Origin: Lentzea albidocapillata
Lineage (GTDB): Bacteria; Actinomycetota; Actinomycetes; Mycobacteriales; Pseudonocardiaceae
Length of the DNA: 64,000 nt
NCBI RefSeq assembly: GCF_000719115.1
Contig: NZ_JOEA01000012.1
Coordinates: forward strand, 62,001-126,000
Direction of reading: 5' to 3'
Below, one piece after another: positions 52,346 to 61,280 of the stretch (its first letter is position 1; every line of letters begins with the position of its first letter). The translations under genes and the position numbers were made by a program. The notes beneath the pieces were generated by a model, which was not told the DNA's origin, did no database searches, and worked only from the letters and a program-made list of their open reading frames with translations.

Positions 52346-52569
52346 CAGTCGTTGATCCAGTCTTCGGCGCTGGGCGGGTCCTCACCGTCGACGCTCGACG
52401 TCGTCAGCGCTGTCGGCTCGCCGGAGACCGGTACCGGGCGAGCCGGGTGCGCGCGGCGCAGTCCCCAGGGCCTGACGCCGTCCGGTGAGGGCATGGCGCC
52501 TGCGTCGATCGCGCCGGTGGAGCCTGCCAGCGCGAACTGCCCGCTGACCGGTGCGAGCGGGTCTGTCAT
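52345..52569 (-). CDS. Graspetide precursor peptide (TgmA-like)
   Basis: Peptide of 74 aa. The leader holds the recognition motif RPWGLRR (33-39), characteristic of ATP-grasp-modified RiPP precursors. The C-terminal core (about 53-74) has four hydroxyl donors TTSS (56-59), then acidic acceptors in VDGED (60-64) and AEDWIND (68-74). The Asp61-Gly62 pair is a chemically favoured place for aspartimide formation by the methyltransferase. ATG 52569 follows a GGGGG-rich ribosome site. First gene of a three-gene operon. Confidence 0.88.
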   Translation of the reverse strand: MTDPLAPVSGQFALAGSTGAIDAGAMPSPDGVRPWGLRRAHPARPVPVSGEPTALTTSSVDGEDPPSAEDWIND

Positions 52570-52607
52570 CAGGGCCCCCGTGGTGATCCTCTGTGTTTGC
52601 TTGATTA

Positions 52608-52694
52608 CCTTACGAGTTGGAGGTCCTCCAAGGAACTGTGTCAAAAACCCCTGCATGCACGCGTGCACACGGGCACTTCACTTGTTTCGTAAGG
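52608..52694. promoter_or_regulatory. Dyads in the divergent graspetide/egtA promoter region
   Basis: CCTTACGA (52608-52615) and TCGTAAGG (52687-52694) form a wide inverted repeat. Between them are TTGGAGG-T-CCTCCAA (52617-52631) and a perfect 12-bp palindrome TGCACGCGTGCA (52656-52667). The TTGGAGG dyad is 48 bp from the precursor start and the far arm 74 bp from egtA. Regulators are unknown. Confidence 0.45.
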
Positions 52695-52767
52695 ATTTGA
52701 GGGCTGCGAGTGTCAGACCCCGCGTGTAGCGTCGAATCGGCCAGACGATCACGGGGAGTGTGGCAGC

Positions 52768-53967
52768 GTGACTGCGTTGCGTAATCAACCGGCGCCGGCG
52801 AGGTTCGCCGATCGCGCCGAGGCCGAGGCTTATGTGGCCTCGGTCTGTTTCAAACACGGGCCTCCGAGGCTTTTCGGCGTGGAGCTGGAATGGACCGTCC
52901 ACCACGCCGAAGACCCTGTTCAGGTCCTCGACAAACACCGCCTCGCCGTAGCTCTCGGCGAACACGCACCACCCACTCTCGTTCCGGACAGCCCGCAGAG
53001 GCCGCTTCCCAGCGGCACCCCGCTGACCGTCGAACCGGGAGGGCAGGTCGAGATCTCCACTCCTCCCTGCGCCAGCCTCCCGGACCTCTTCTCCACCGTC
53101 GCCCAGGACATCTCCTACCTCACCGCCATGCTGGCCGACCACGGTCTCGTGCTCGGCGACAAGGGTGCTGACCTGCATCGACGTCCCGCACGCCTGCTGC
53201 AGGTGCCCCGGTACGCCGCGATGGAGCACGCGTTCGGCGGGCTCGGCGCCGACGGCATCTCGATGATGTGCAACACCGCGGGCCTGCAGGTGTGCCTCGA
53301 CTTCGGCGAGCAGAAGTACCTGCAGGACAGATGGGCCGCCGTGCACCAGCTCGGGCCGGTGATGATCGCGCTGTTCGCGAACTCGCCGAGCGTCGGTGGC
53401 ATGCACCGGGACTGGGCGTCCGCGCGCATGCGCACGCTTTATGGCTGTGATCCCGTGCGCACCAGACCCAGTGCTGTGTGCGCCGATCCGGCTCAGGCTT
53501 ACGCGCGAAGAGTCGTCGACACACCCGTCATCGTCGTGCGCGGGCCGGGTCCCAACTGGATTCCGGCGCGCAGGTTCACGTTCGCGGAGTGGCTGGACGG
53601 GGCGCACGATCGCGTCCCCACGAGCGACGACCTCGACTACCACCTGTCGTTGATGTTCCCGCCGGTGCGGCCGCGCGGGTACATGGAGATCAGATACCTG
53701 GACACACCCGCTCCGGGCGGGTGGATCGCGCCGAGTGCGCTGCTCGTCGCGCTGTTCAGTGATCCGTCCATTGTGGACGGTGTGCTGGCGGCGACCGAGC
53801 GGGCGGCCGGGCGGTGGCTCGTCGCCGCGCGGTACGGACTGGCGGACGAACGCATCGCGCGTGCCGCGAAAGACGTTGTGGCGCTGGGCATCGAGGCATT
53901 GCCCCGCACCGGACTCTCCCACGACCAGATCGGCGCCATCGGCCGGGAGCTTGAGGGGAAGCTGTGA
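52768..53967 (+). CDS. egtA: Gamma-glutamylcysteine ligase of ergothioneine synthesis
   Basis: Protein of 399 aa of the GCS2/EgtA type. It has LFGVELEWTVHHAEDP, a substrate loop PGGQVEISTPPCASL, MMCNTAGLQVCLDFG and PRGYMEIRYLDT. It makes gamma-glutamylcysteine, the sulfur donor for EgtB. GTG 52768 with GGGGAG somewhat upstream. It overlaps egtB by GTGA. Confidence 0.95.
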   Translation: MTALRNQPAPARFADRAEAEAYVASVCFKHGPPRLFGVELEWTVHHAEDPVQVLDKHRLAVALGEHAPPTLVPDSPQRPLPSGTPLTVEPGGQVEISTPPCASLPDLFSTVAQDISYLTAMLADHGLVLGDKGADLHRRPARLLQVPRYAAMEHAFGGLGADGISMMCNTAGLQVCLDFGEQKYLQDRWAAVHQLGPVMIALFANSPSVGGMHRDWASARMRTLYGCDPVRTRPSAVCADPAQAYARRVVDTPVIVVRGPGPNWIPARRFTFAEWLDGAHDRVPTSDDLDYHLSLMFPPVRPRGYMEIRYLDTPAPGGWIAPSALLVALFSDPSIVDGVLAATERAAGRWLVAARYGLADERIARAAKDVVALGIEALPRTGLSHDQIGAIGRELEGKL

Positions 53968-55268
53968 CCCGCCAAATCAATGGAGACGACCTCCGCGAGC
54001 AGGTGGCGGGGGAACTGTTGCGCTCACGCGCGCGTTCCACCGCCCTGACCGACGCCGTCGACGAGCACGACCTCGTGCGGCAGCATTCGAAGCTGATGTC
54101 GCCCCTGGTCTGGGACCTGGCGCACATCGGCAACCAGGAAGAGCTGTGGCTCGTTCGCGATGTCGGCGGACGCGAACCGGTGCGCAGCGACATCGACGAG
54201 TACTACGACGCGTTCAAGTTCTCGCGCAGCGTGCGGCCGGAGTTGCCGCTGCTCAACCCGAAAGAGGCCCGGCAGTACGTCGGGGACGTGCGCGGCAAGG
54301 TGTTCGACGTGCTGGAGAAGGTGCCGCTGCAGGGGCGCCGGCTCGTCGAGAACGGCTTCGCGTTCGGGATGATCGTGCAGCACGAGCAGCAGCACGACGA
54401 GACGATGCTTGCGACGCACCAGTTACGTACGGGTGAACCGGTGCTGCACGCACCGTTGCCGCCCGGTGGAAACCTGGTTCCCGCAACGGAAACGTTCATT
54501 CCGGGCGGACCGTTCGAAATGGGCACGTCGGACGAACCGTGGGCGCTGGACAACGAACGTCCGGCGCACGCCGTGCACGTCGACTCGTTCTTCATCGACA
54601 CGACGCCGGTGACGAACGGCGAGTACGCCGAGTTCATCCTGGCAGGCGGTTACGACGACCGTCGTCTGTGGACGGACGACGGCTGGGAGCACCGCACGAA
54701 CGCCAAGCTCGTGGCGCCGAGGTTCTGGCAGCGCGAGGAGCACTCGTTCGTGCGCACGGCGTTCGGCGTGACGGAGCCGATCGTGCCGGACGAACCCGTG
54801 GTGCACGTGTGCTTCCACGAGGCCCAGGCGTATGCGACGTGGGCGAAGAAGCGCCTGCCCACGGAGGCGGAGTGGGAGAAGGCGGCCCGCTTCGACACCG
54901 CCGCCGGCAGGACCCGCCGTTACCCGTGGGGCGACGAGGAACCGGCCGAGCAGCACGCGAACCTCAACCAGCGCCACCTGCGACCGGCCCCGGTCGGCGC
55001 GTATCCGGCGGGGGCGTCCCCTGCCGGTGTGCACCAGCTGATCGGCGACGTGTGGGAGTGGACGTCGAGCGACTTCGGGCCGTATCCGGGCTTCGAGGTG
55101 TTCCCGTACCGCGAGTACTCCGAGGTCTTCTTCGGCCCGGACTACAAGGTGCTGCGCGGAGGTTCGTTCGGCACCGACAAGTCGGCGATCCGCGCGACGT
55201 TCCGCAACTGGGACTACCCGATCAGACGGCAGATCTTCGCCGGCTTCCGCTGCGCCAGGGACGCCTAG
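53964..55268 (+). CDS. egtB: Hercynylcysteine sulfoxide synthase (iron-dependent)
   Basis: Protein of 434 aa: an N-terminal DinB-like domain with iron ligands His54 (WDLAHIGNQEE) and His140/His144 (QHEQQHDET), and a C-terminal FGE-sulfatase domain (GTSDEPWALDNERPAH, VCFHEAQAYATWAKKRLPTE, GDVWEWT, LRGGSF, GFRCA). It couples hercynine and gamma-glutamylcysteine with oxygen. GTG 53964 overlaps the egtA stop. Confidence 0.97.
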   Translation: MTRQINGDDLREQVAGELLRSRARSTALTDAVDEHDLVRQHSKLMSPLVWDLAHIGNQEELWLVRDVGGREPVRSDIDEYYDAFKFSRSVRPELPLLNPKEARQYVGDVRGKVFDVLEKVPLQGRRLVENGFAFGMIVQHEQQHDETMLATHQLRTGEPVLHAPLPPGGNLVPATETFIPGGPFEMGTSDEPWALDNERPAHAVHVDSFFIDTTPVTNGEYAEFILAGGYDDRRLWTDDGWEHRTNAKLVAPRFWQREEHSFVRTAFGVTEPIVPDEPVVHVCFHEAQAYATWAKKRLPTEAEWEKAARFDTAAGRTRRYPWGDEEPAEQHANLNQRHLRPAPVGAYPAGASPAGVHQLIGDVWEWTSSDFGPYPGFEVFPYREYSEVFFGPDYKVLRGGSFGTDKSAIRATFRNWDYPIRRQIFAGFRCARDA

Positions 55269-55272
55269 CCGG

Positions 55273-55998
55273 ATGTGCCGCCACCTGGCTTACCTGGGCA
55301 CCGCCGTGCCCATCGGCGGTCCGCTCTACGAGGCACCGCACTCGCTGGAGCGCCAGTCCTACGCGCCCGGCGACATGCGGGCGGGGGGAACCGTCAACGT
55401 CGACGGGTACGGCGTCGGCTGGTTCCCCGGCCCGGTGCGCTACCGCCGGGCCGGCACGTTGTGGAGCGACCCGAACCTGCGTCAGCTGGCGGGCACCGAA
55501 TCGACGGCCTTCCTGGCGGCGGTCCGGTCCGCGACCACGGGGATGCCCGTGGCGGACGCGGCGTGCGCGCCGTTCACCGACGGCACGTGGTTGTTCAGCC
55601 ACAACGGACGCGTCGACGGCTGGCCGCACACCGTGGCGCGCCTGGCGAAGACGCTCGACGTGACCGACCTGCTCACGATGGACGCGCCGACCGACTCCGC
55701 GCTGTTGTGGACGGTCCTCAGACGTCGTCTGGAAACCGGGAAGAACCCGGCACAAACGCTTGTTGAACTCGTGCGGGAGGTTGCGGACGCGGCGCCGAAG
55801 TCGCGCCTGAACTTCCTGCTGACCAACGGAAAAGTGCTCGTGGGGACGACGTGGACACACGCCCTGTGGGTGCTGCAGAAAGGCGAGGGCGTGACACTCG
55901 CGTCCGAGCCGCTCGACGACGACCCGGACTGGCGGGAGATCCCCGACCGGCACGTGGTCACCGCCGTACCATCCACTGTGGAGGTTCGACCGATATGA
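55273..55998 (+). CDS. egtC: Gamma-glutamyl hercynylcysteine sulfoxide hydrolase (class II amidotransferase fold)
   Basis: Protein of 241 aa. The nucleophile is Cys2 (MCRHLAYLG), followed by NVDGYGVGWF and SHNGRVDGW typical of Ntn glutamine amidotransferases. It removes the glutamyl group from the EgtB product. Starts 4 bp after the egtB stop; its stop overlaps egtD by ATGA. Confidence 0.96.
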   Translation: MCRHLAYLGTAVPIGGPLYEAPHSLERQSYAPGDMRAGGTVNVDGYGVGWFPGPVRYRRAGTLWSDPNLRQLAGTESTAFLAAVRSATTGMPVADAACAPFTDGTWLFSHNGRVDGWPHTVARLAKTLDVTDLLTMDAPTDSALLWTVLRRRLETGKNPAQTLVELVREVADAAPKSRLNFLLTNGKVLVGTTWTHALWVLQKGEGVTLASEPLDDDPDWREIPDRHVVTAVPSTVEVRPI

Positions 55999-56966
55999 CC
56001 GAGCCGGTGCTGGACGTTCATCTCAAGCCGGAGGACGCCGCACACGCGCTACGTGCCGACGTTCGGGCCGGACTGACCGCGGACCCCAAGTGGGTCTCGC
56101 CGAAGTGGTTCTACGACGCCGTGGGCAGTGCGCTGTTCGAGGACATCACGAGGTTGCCGGAGTACTACCCGACCCGTGCCGAACGGGAGGTGCTCGCGGA
56201 GCGCGCGGGCGAGATCGCGGCGACGACGGGCGCGCATTCGCTGGTGGAGCTGGGTTCCGGCTCGTCGGAGAAGACGAGGCTGCTGCTCAGCGCGTTGCGC
56301 GAGCACGGGACGCTGAAGGAGTTCGTGCCGCAGGACGTGTCGGTGTCGGCGCTCACCGAGGCCGCGCACGCGATCATGGCGGACTACCCGGGCCTGCGGG
56401 TGCACGGCGTGGTCGGCGACTTCACGCAGCACCTGTCGTTGCTGCCCGGCGAGTCGCCGCGCGTGGTCGCGTTCCTGGGCGGCACGATCGGCAACCTCAT
56501 CCCGGAGGAACGGGAGAAGTTCCTCCGCACGGTCCGCGACGTGCTGGAGCCGGGGGAGTGGCTGCTGCTCGGCACGGACCTCGTCAAGGACCTGGGCACG
56601 CTGGTGCGCGCATACGACGACGCGCAGGGCGTGACGGCGGAGTTCAACCGCAACGTGCTGAACGTGCTGAACCGCGAGGTCGGCGGAGACTTCGACGTCG
56701 AGGCGTTCGAGCACGTGGCGTTGTGGAACGCCGAGCAGGAGTGGATCGAGATGCGCCTGCGTGCCAAGCGGGCGATGAGCGTGAATCTCGCAGAACTCGG
56801 CCTGGTCGTGCAGTTCCGCGAGGGCGAGGAACTGCGCACCGAGGTGTCGGCCAAGTTCCGCGAGGAGGGCGTGCGGCAGGAGCTGGAGGACGGCGGATTT
56901 TCGCTGCACCGCTGGTGGACCGACGCCGAGGGACGGTTCGCGGTCTCGCTAGCCCAAGCGGTGTAA
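55995..56966 (+). CDS. egtD: Histidine N-alpha-methyltransferase
   Basis: Protein of 323 aa. EgtD hallmarks: SPKWFYDAVGSALFEDITRL, PEYYPTRAER, SAM motif LVELGSGSSEKTRLLL and FLGGTIGNLIPEER. It makes hercynine (trimethylhistidine), the first ergothioneine intermediate. Last gene of the operon: the EgtE lyase gene is not found downstream, so that step is encoded elsewhere or carried out by another PLP lyase. Confidence 0.97.
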   Translation: MTEPVLDVHLKPEDAAHALRADVRAGLTADPKWVSPKWFYDAVGSALFEDITRLPEYYPTRAEREVLAERAGEIAATTGAHSLVELGSGSSEKTRLLLSALREHGTLKEFVPQDVSVSALTEAAHAIMADYPGLRVHGVVGDFTQHLSLLPGESPRVVAFLGGTIGNLIPEEREKFLRTVRDVLEPGEWLLLGTDLVKDLGTLVRAYDDAQGVTAEFNRNVLNVLNREVGGDFDVEAFEHVALWNAEQEWIEMRLRAKRAMSVNLAELGLVVQFREGEELRTEVSAKFREEGVRQELEDGGFSLHRWWTDAEGRFAVSLAQAV

Positions 56967-56994
56967 CTCAGGTCGCGCCACTAGTTCGTTGATG

Positions 56995-57029
56995 CCCGCC
57001 TGTCGTCGGACAACCCGACGATAGGCGGG
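56995..57029. terminator. Terminator of the egt operon (15-bp stem)
   Basis: Arms 56995-57009 and 57015-57029 pair with one G.U and an ACAAC loop, 29 bp after the egtD stop. Confidence 0.85.
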
Positions 57030-57064
57030 TACAAACGGTGCACGGTCGGTGATGGGGTGCAAGC

Positions 57065-58675
57065 GTGACGTCATCATCTTCAGCGCGTGCCGTACTCGCG
57101 AGCGCGCTCGTGCTCGGCACCATCGTTTCCGGCCTGGGCGTGGCGAGCGCCCAGACCGAGGTCTCGTCGAACGTCAGACCCGCTGCCTGGGGGCAGTGCG
57201 CGGCCGACATCCTCGCCGCCCTTCCCGCCTCCGTGACGCCCGAGGAGCGCGCGAAGCTCACCTGCGCCGTTCAGGAAGTGCCCGTCGACCACTCGCGCCC
57301 GCGCGGTGAGAAGACCGGCATCGCCATGATGAAGCGCCCCGCGAACGACCCGTCGCGCAAGATCGGCTCGATCTTCCTCAACCCCGGCGGCCCCGGCGGT
57401 TCCGGCCTGCTGCGCGGCGCCGTCGCGAAGAACTACTTCCAGCCGTCGGTGCTCGACCGGTTCGACGTCGTCGGCTTCGACCCGCGCGGCGTCGCCCGCA
57501 GCGCGCCGATGCGTTGCTTCCGCACCCAGGAGGAGGCCGACTCGGTCAACGAGGGCTGGCACTCCCTGCCCATCACCAAGGCCGAGATCACGAGCACCAT
57601 CAAGCAGTCCAAGGCCTACACGGACTACTGCAAGATCAACGCCGGTCCGCTGCTGAACCACATGTCGACGGAAGCGGTCGTACGCGACCTCGACGTCATG
57701 CGCGAGGCCGTGGGGGACAAGCAGCTCAACTTCGTCGGCTTCTCGTACGGCACGCTGATCGGCTCGACGTACGCGAACATCTTCCCGCAGCGCACGCGGG
57801 CGATGGTGATCGACGGCAACGTCGACCCGCGGCTCCGCCTGACCAACGGCGCGGAGTACGATCGCCAGCGCGCCGACGGCTTCGAGATCGCTCTCGACGC
57901 CATGCTGAAGCGTTGCGACTCCGTCGGTGCCACCAAGTGCGCGTTCGCCGGTGACGCCCGCGGCAAGTTCGAGGCGATGAAGACCGCGCTGGGCAAGGCC
58001 CCCGCGACGTTGCCGGACGGCACGCAGGTCACCCTGTCCGGCCTGGTGGGCCGCGTCGCCGGCGACCTGTACTCGATCGCCCGGATCGCGCCTCTGGCCG
58101 CCTGGCTGCAGAACGTCCACCTGGCGCTGAACCCGTCCGCCGCGACCCTCGGCGTCCAGTCCACTGTGGAGCTGGCCCCGCCGCTGAACAACGCCGGCGG
58201 CCGCATGGACGTCGACCCGCTGCCCGACACCCCGTACACCGCGGACGACTCGTACTTCGGCGTCAACTGCACCGACAAGCCGTTCTCCCGCACCACCCGC
58301 AACTGGGAGAGGACCGCGGCGAAGTGGGAGCAGGAGTCGCCCACGTTCGGCCGCTACCAGGCCGCCGCGGACCTGCTGACCTGCGCCACGTGGCCGACGC
58401 GCAACCCGGACCGCTGGATCGGCCCGTGGAACCGCCACACCAAGAACCCGATCGTCGTCGTGGGCAACTACTACGACCCGGCGACGCAGTACCTGTTCTC
58501 GCAGCGCATGGCCAAGCAGCTCGGCAACGCGCGCCTGATCAGCGTCGACGCGTTCGGCCACTGCATCCTGGGCCGCTCGGCGGGCACGGACGCGGCGGTC
58601 GCGAAGTACCTGGTGGATCTTGTCGCTCCGGCCGACGGCCAGGTGTTCCAGCCGAACGTTCAGCCGTTCGCCTGA
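57065..58675 (+). CDS. Secreted alpha/beta-hydrolase, tripeptidyl aminopeptidase-like
   Basis: Protein of 536 aa. Signal peptide ending at about residue 30 (LGTIVSGLGVASAQ). Oxyanion segment FLNPGGPGGSG, nucleophile Ser227 in GFSYGT, Asp in VVGNYYDPATQ and His in AFGHCIL, with the TAP-like C-terminal domain. Family members clip tripeptides or small esters outside the cell. GTG 57065. Starts 36 bp after the egt terminator and ends at a bidirectional hairpin. Confidence 0.9.
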   Translation: MTSSSSARAVLASALVLGTIVSGLGVASAQTEVSSNVRPAAWGQCAADILAALPASVTPEERAKLTCAVQEVPVDHSRPRGEKTGIAMMKRPANDPSRKIGSIFLNPGGPGGSGLLRGAVAKNYFQPSVLDRFDVVGFDPRGVARSAPMRCFRTQEEADSVNEGWHSLPITKAEITSTIKQSKAYTDYCKINAGPLLNHMSTEAVVRDLDVMREAVGDKQLNFVGFSYGTLIGSTYANIFPQRTRAMVIDGNVDPRLRLTNGAEYDRQRADGFEIALDAMLKRCDSVGATKCAFAGDARGKFEAMKTALGKAPATLPDGTQVTLSGLVGRVAGDLYSIARIAPLAAWLQNVHLALNPSAATLGVQSTVELAPPLNNAGGRMDVDPLPDTPYTADDSYFGVNCTDKPFSRTTRNWERTAAKWEQESPTFGRYQAAADLLTCATWPTRNPDRWIGPWNRHTKNPIVVVGNYYDPATQYLFSQRMAKQLGNARLISVDAFGHCILGRSAGTDAAVAKYLVDLVAPADGQVFQPNVQPFA

Positions 58676-58689
58676 TCGGTTCGCCTGAA

Positions 58690-58722
58690 GCGGTGGCGGT
58701 GCTCGTGCAGCGCCGCCACCGC
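58690..58722. terminator. Bidirectional terminator (14-bp stem)
   Basis: Arms 58690-58703 and 58709-58722 pair with one wobble and a CGTGC loop. Lies between the convergent hydrolase and TauE genes. Confidence 0.8.
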
Positions 58723-58733
58723 GGGCGGAATCT

Positions 58734-59453
58734 TCACAGCAGTGCGCTCCGCACGATCAGCACGACGGCACTCGCGCCCGCCACGATCAGCGTGGGGGTC
58801 CGGACACCCTTCGCGTCGAACTTGGCGCGCAACGGCCCCGAAAGCAGGAATCCGGCGACCAGGAACGGGATCAGCAGCACGCCGCTCCACAGCTGGTGCG
58901 CGGTGACGTTGCCGGTGGCGGTCAGGCCGAGGATCGAGACGGCCGAGCCCAGCGTGAAGAACGCCGCCAGCGTCGCCCGCACCTCCGGCCCGGCCTGGTT
59001 CTGGTAGAGCAACGCGACCATCGGGCCGCCGATCGACGTGGCCGTGCCGAACGAGCCGCTCGCCACGCCGGCGGTGACCAGTGACGGCGGGGTGGGGTGG
59101 GGGCGCCAGGACGTGATCGACAGCAGCACGCACGCCAGCACCGCGGCGCCGACGACCACGCCGAAGCTCTTCGGGTCCAGCGAGTCGACGATCCAGATGC
59201 CGACGACCGTGCCCGGCAGGCGGCCGAGCATCGCCCAGCCGACGCCACGCCAGTCCACGTGGCCGAACTCCCTGGCCAGCGACATGACCGCGTGCGCGCA
59301 GGCGATGACCAGGACCGGCACCGGGACGAGCGCCGGGTCCAGCAACGCGAGCAGCGGCACGGCGACCAGGGCCAGTCCAAAGCCGATCAGGCCCTGCAGC
59401 AACCCTCCGAAAGCGACGACCACGCCGGCGACCGCCAGCAACCCCCAAGACAT
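58734..59453 (-). CDS. TauE/SafE-family permease
   Basis: Protein of 239 aa with about seven helices. Family repeats are visible: GLLQGLIGFGLALVAVPLLA in the first half and GVASGSFGTATSIGGPMVAL in the second. The family exports sulfite, sulfoacetate or other organosulfonates. ATG 59453; TAGCAT lies eight nt upstream and no ribosome site is seen, suggesting leaderless translation. Divergent from the metallophosphoesterase gene with 63 bp between. Confidence 0.88.
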   Translation of the reverse strand: MSWGLLAVAGVVVAFGGLLQGLIGFGLALVAVPLLALLDPALVPVPVLVIACAHAVMSLAREFGHVDWRGVGWAMLGRLPGTVVGIWIVDSLDPKSFGVVVGAAVLACVLLSITSWRPHPTPPSLVTAGVASGSFGTATSIGGPMVALLYQNQAGPEVRATLAAFFTLGSAVSILGLTATGNVTAHQLWSGVLLIPFLVAGFLLSGPLRAKFDAKGVRTPTLIVAGASAVVLIVRSALL

Positions 59454-59516
59454 AGTTCGCAATGCTATCGACCATTGTTCGCCTGCCGTTGGCCCAGCAC
59501 ACCTACGCTCCGCGCC

Positions 59517-61280
59517 ATGACCGCGTCCCGCCGTTCCTTCCTGCTCGGCACCGGTGCGACCGCCGCCGCTGCCGCCCTGGTCACCCCTGGTTCCGCCACC
59601 GCTGACAACGTTGTCGGCGGCCGTCCCGACCCCGAGGCGCGGCGGTTCACGCTCGCCGTGATCCCGGACACGCAGTACATGTTCGACCTCGATCGCGGTG
59701 ACTCCGCGCCGTTGAAGGCCACGCTGCAGTACCTGATCGACCGGCAGAGATCCGAGAGCATCGTCTTCATCAGCCACCTCGGCGACCTGGTCGAGAACGC
59801 GCGCCAGAGCGAGATCGACGACATCAGCGAGCGGTTCGAGGTGCTCGACCGCCGCCGGATCGGGTACAGCGTGCTCGCGGGCAACCACGACGTGCCGGAC
59901 TCGCGGCTGGACGACCAGCGCGGCCGCACTCCGTACCTCGACCGGTTCGGGCCGCGGCGGTTTCGCAACTCGCCGACGTTCCGCGGGGCGAGTGCCGACG
60001 GCTACAACACGTTCCACGTGTTCCGCGCGGCCGGCCAGGAATGGCTGGTGCTCGCGCTGGACTGGCGGATGTCCGCCAAGGGCTTCGAGTGGGCGCGTTC
60101 GGTCTTGCAGCAGCACGCCAAGCTGCCGGTCATCCTCACCACGCACGAACTGGTCTACGACGGCGGTGACGGCACCGCCGCGATGTCCGACTACGGCCGC
60201 AGGCTGTGGAACGAGCTGATCAAGGACAACGACCAGATCTTCCTGACGCTGAACGGGCACTTCTGGCCGCCCGCCCGTACGACCATGCGCAACACCGCCG
60301 GCAACGACGTACACGTGCACATCGCGAACTACCAGGACCGCTACTACGGCGGCGGCGCGATGATCCGGTTCTACCACTTCGACCTGGACCGCGGTGTGAT
60401 CGACGTCCGCACCCTGTCGCCGTGGCTGCTCGGCAAGAAGTCGCTCAACCCGCTGGAGCGCAAGGAGATCGAGCTGACCGGACCGGCCGACCGGTTCAGC
60501 GTGCCGATCGACTTCGAGCAGCGGTTCGCCCGCTTCGACCCGCCGGTGCTGCCCGCGCCGCAGCCCGTCCGTGACGTGCTGGTACATGGCACAGTCGCCT
60601 ACTGGCGCCTCGGTGAGGGCCTGAAGGACCTGTCGGGCAACGGGAACGACCTGCGGCAGACCGGCTCGTTGACCGCCTCGGACGACCACAGCCGGCTCGC
60701 GCCGTCACACCGTTCGCTGTACTTCGGCAAGGACGGCCATCTGTCCACCGTGGACTCGGCGCCGGTGAACAGGGAGACGTTCGAGCGCGGCTACACCATC
60801 GAGCTGTTCCTCAAGCTTCCCAACGGCTTCAACCATCCCTGGTGCGGTCTGTTCACCAAGCTCGCGCCCGGTTCGGCGGCCGGCAAGACCGGGGACGACC
60901 CGAGCGAGCCGATCGCGACCCTGAACGTCGCCGGTGGCGGTCAGCTGCAGTGGGCGGTGTTCCCGCGTAGCCTGCCGGGCATCTCCACGAACTGGGGCCA
61001 CGAGATGGACTACGAGACGTGGTGGCACATCGCCGTGGTCAACGACGGCGTGCACACCACGCTGTACGTCGACGGATCTCCGTTGCTGCGCAACCCGTCC
61101 ACGCCCGCGCGCGGCATCTCGACCGCCGGTGACCCGTGGCTCGTCGGCGCCTACGCCTACGACAAGGTCGTCGAGAAGTCGTTGCACGGCTGGATCGGTG
61201 ACATGCGGATCGTGAACCGGCCGCTGGACCGTGCCGAGTTCATGCGGTCGAAGGCAGCCCGAATCGCGGGAACAGACTGA
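59517..61280 (+). CDS. Tat-exported metallophosphoesterase with LamG-like domain
   Basis: Protein of 587 aa. Twin-arginine signal SRRSFLLGTGATAAAAALV. The calcineurin-like phosphoesterase core is at about 44-330: IPDTQY (Asp51), FISHLGDLVEN (Asp90), AGNHD (123-124), TTHE and NGHFW. A concanavalin/LamG-like domain covers about 390-585 (VAYWRLGEG, YTIELFLKLP, WWHIAVVNDGVHTTLYVDGS). It is likely extracellular; the substrate is unknown. TACGCT ends seven nt before ATG 59517, so leaderless. Its 3-prime end overlaps the sigma-factor gene by 41 bp. Confidence 0.9.
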   Translation: MTASRRSFLLGTGATAAAAALVTPGSATADNVVGGRPDPEARRFTLAVIPDTQYMFDLDRGDSAPLKATLQYLIDRQRSESIVFISHLGDLVENARQSEIDDISERFEVLDRRRIGYSVLAGNHDVPDSRLDDQRGRTPYLDRFGPRRFRNSPTFRGASADGYNTFHVFRAAGQEWLVLALDWRMSAKGFEWARSVLQQHAKLPVILTTHELVYDGGDGTAAMSDYGRRLWNELIKDNDQIFLTLNGHFWPPARTTMRNTAGNDVHVHIANYQDRYYGGGAMIRFYHFDLDRGVIDVRTLSPWLLGKKSLNPLERKEIELTGPADRFSVPIDFEQRFARFDPPVLPAPQPVRDVLVHGTVAYWRLGEGLKDLSGNGNDLRQTGSLTASDDHSRLAPSHRSLYFGKDGHLSTVDSAPVNRETFERGYTIELFLKLPNGFNHPWCGLFTKLAPGSAAGKTGDDPSEPIATLNVAGGGQLQWAVFPRSLPGISTNWGHEMDYETWWHIAVVNDGVHTTLYVDGSPLLRNPSTPARGISTAGDPWLVGAYAYDKVVEKSLHGWIGDMRIVNRPLDRAEFMRSKAARIAGTD

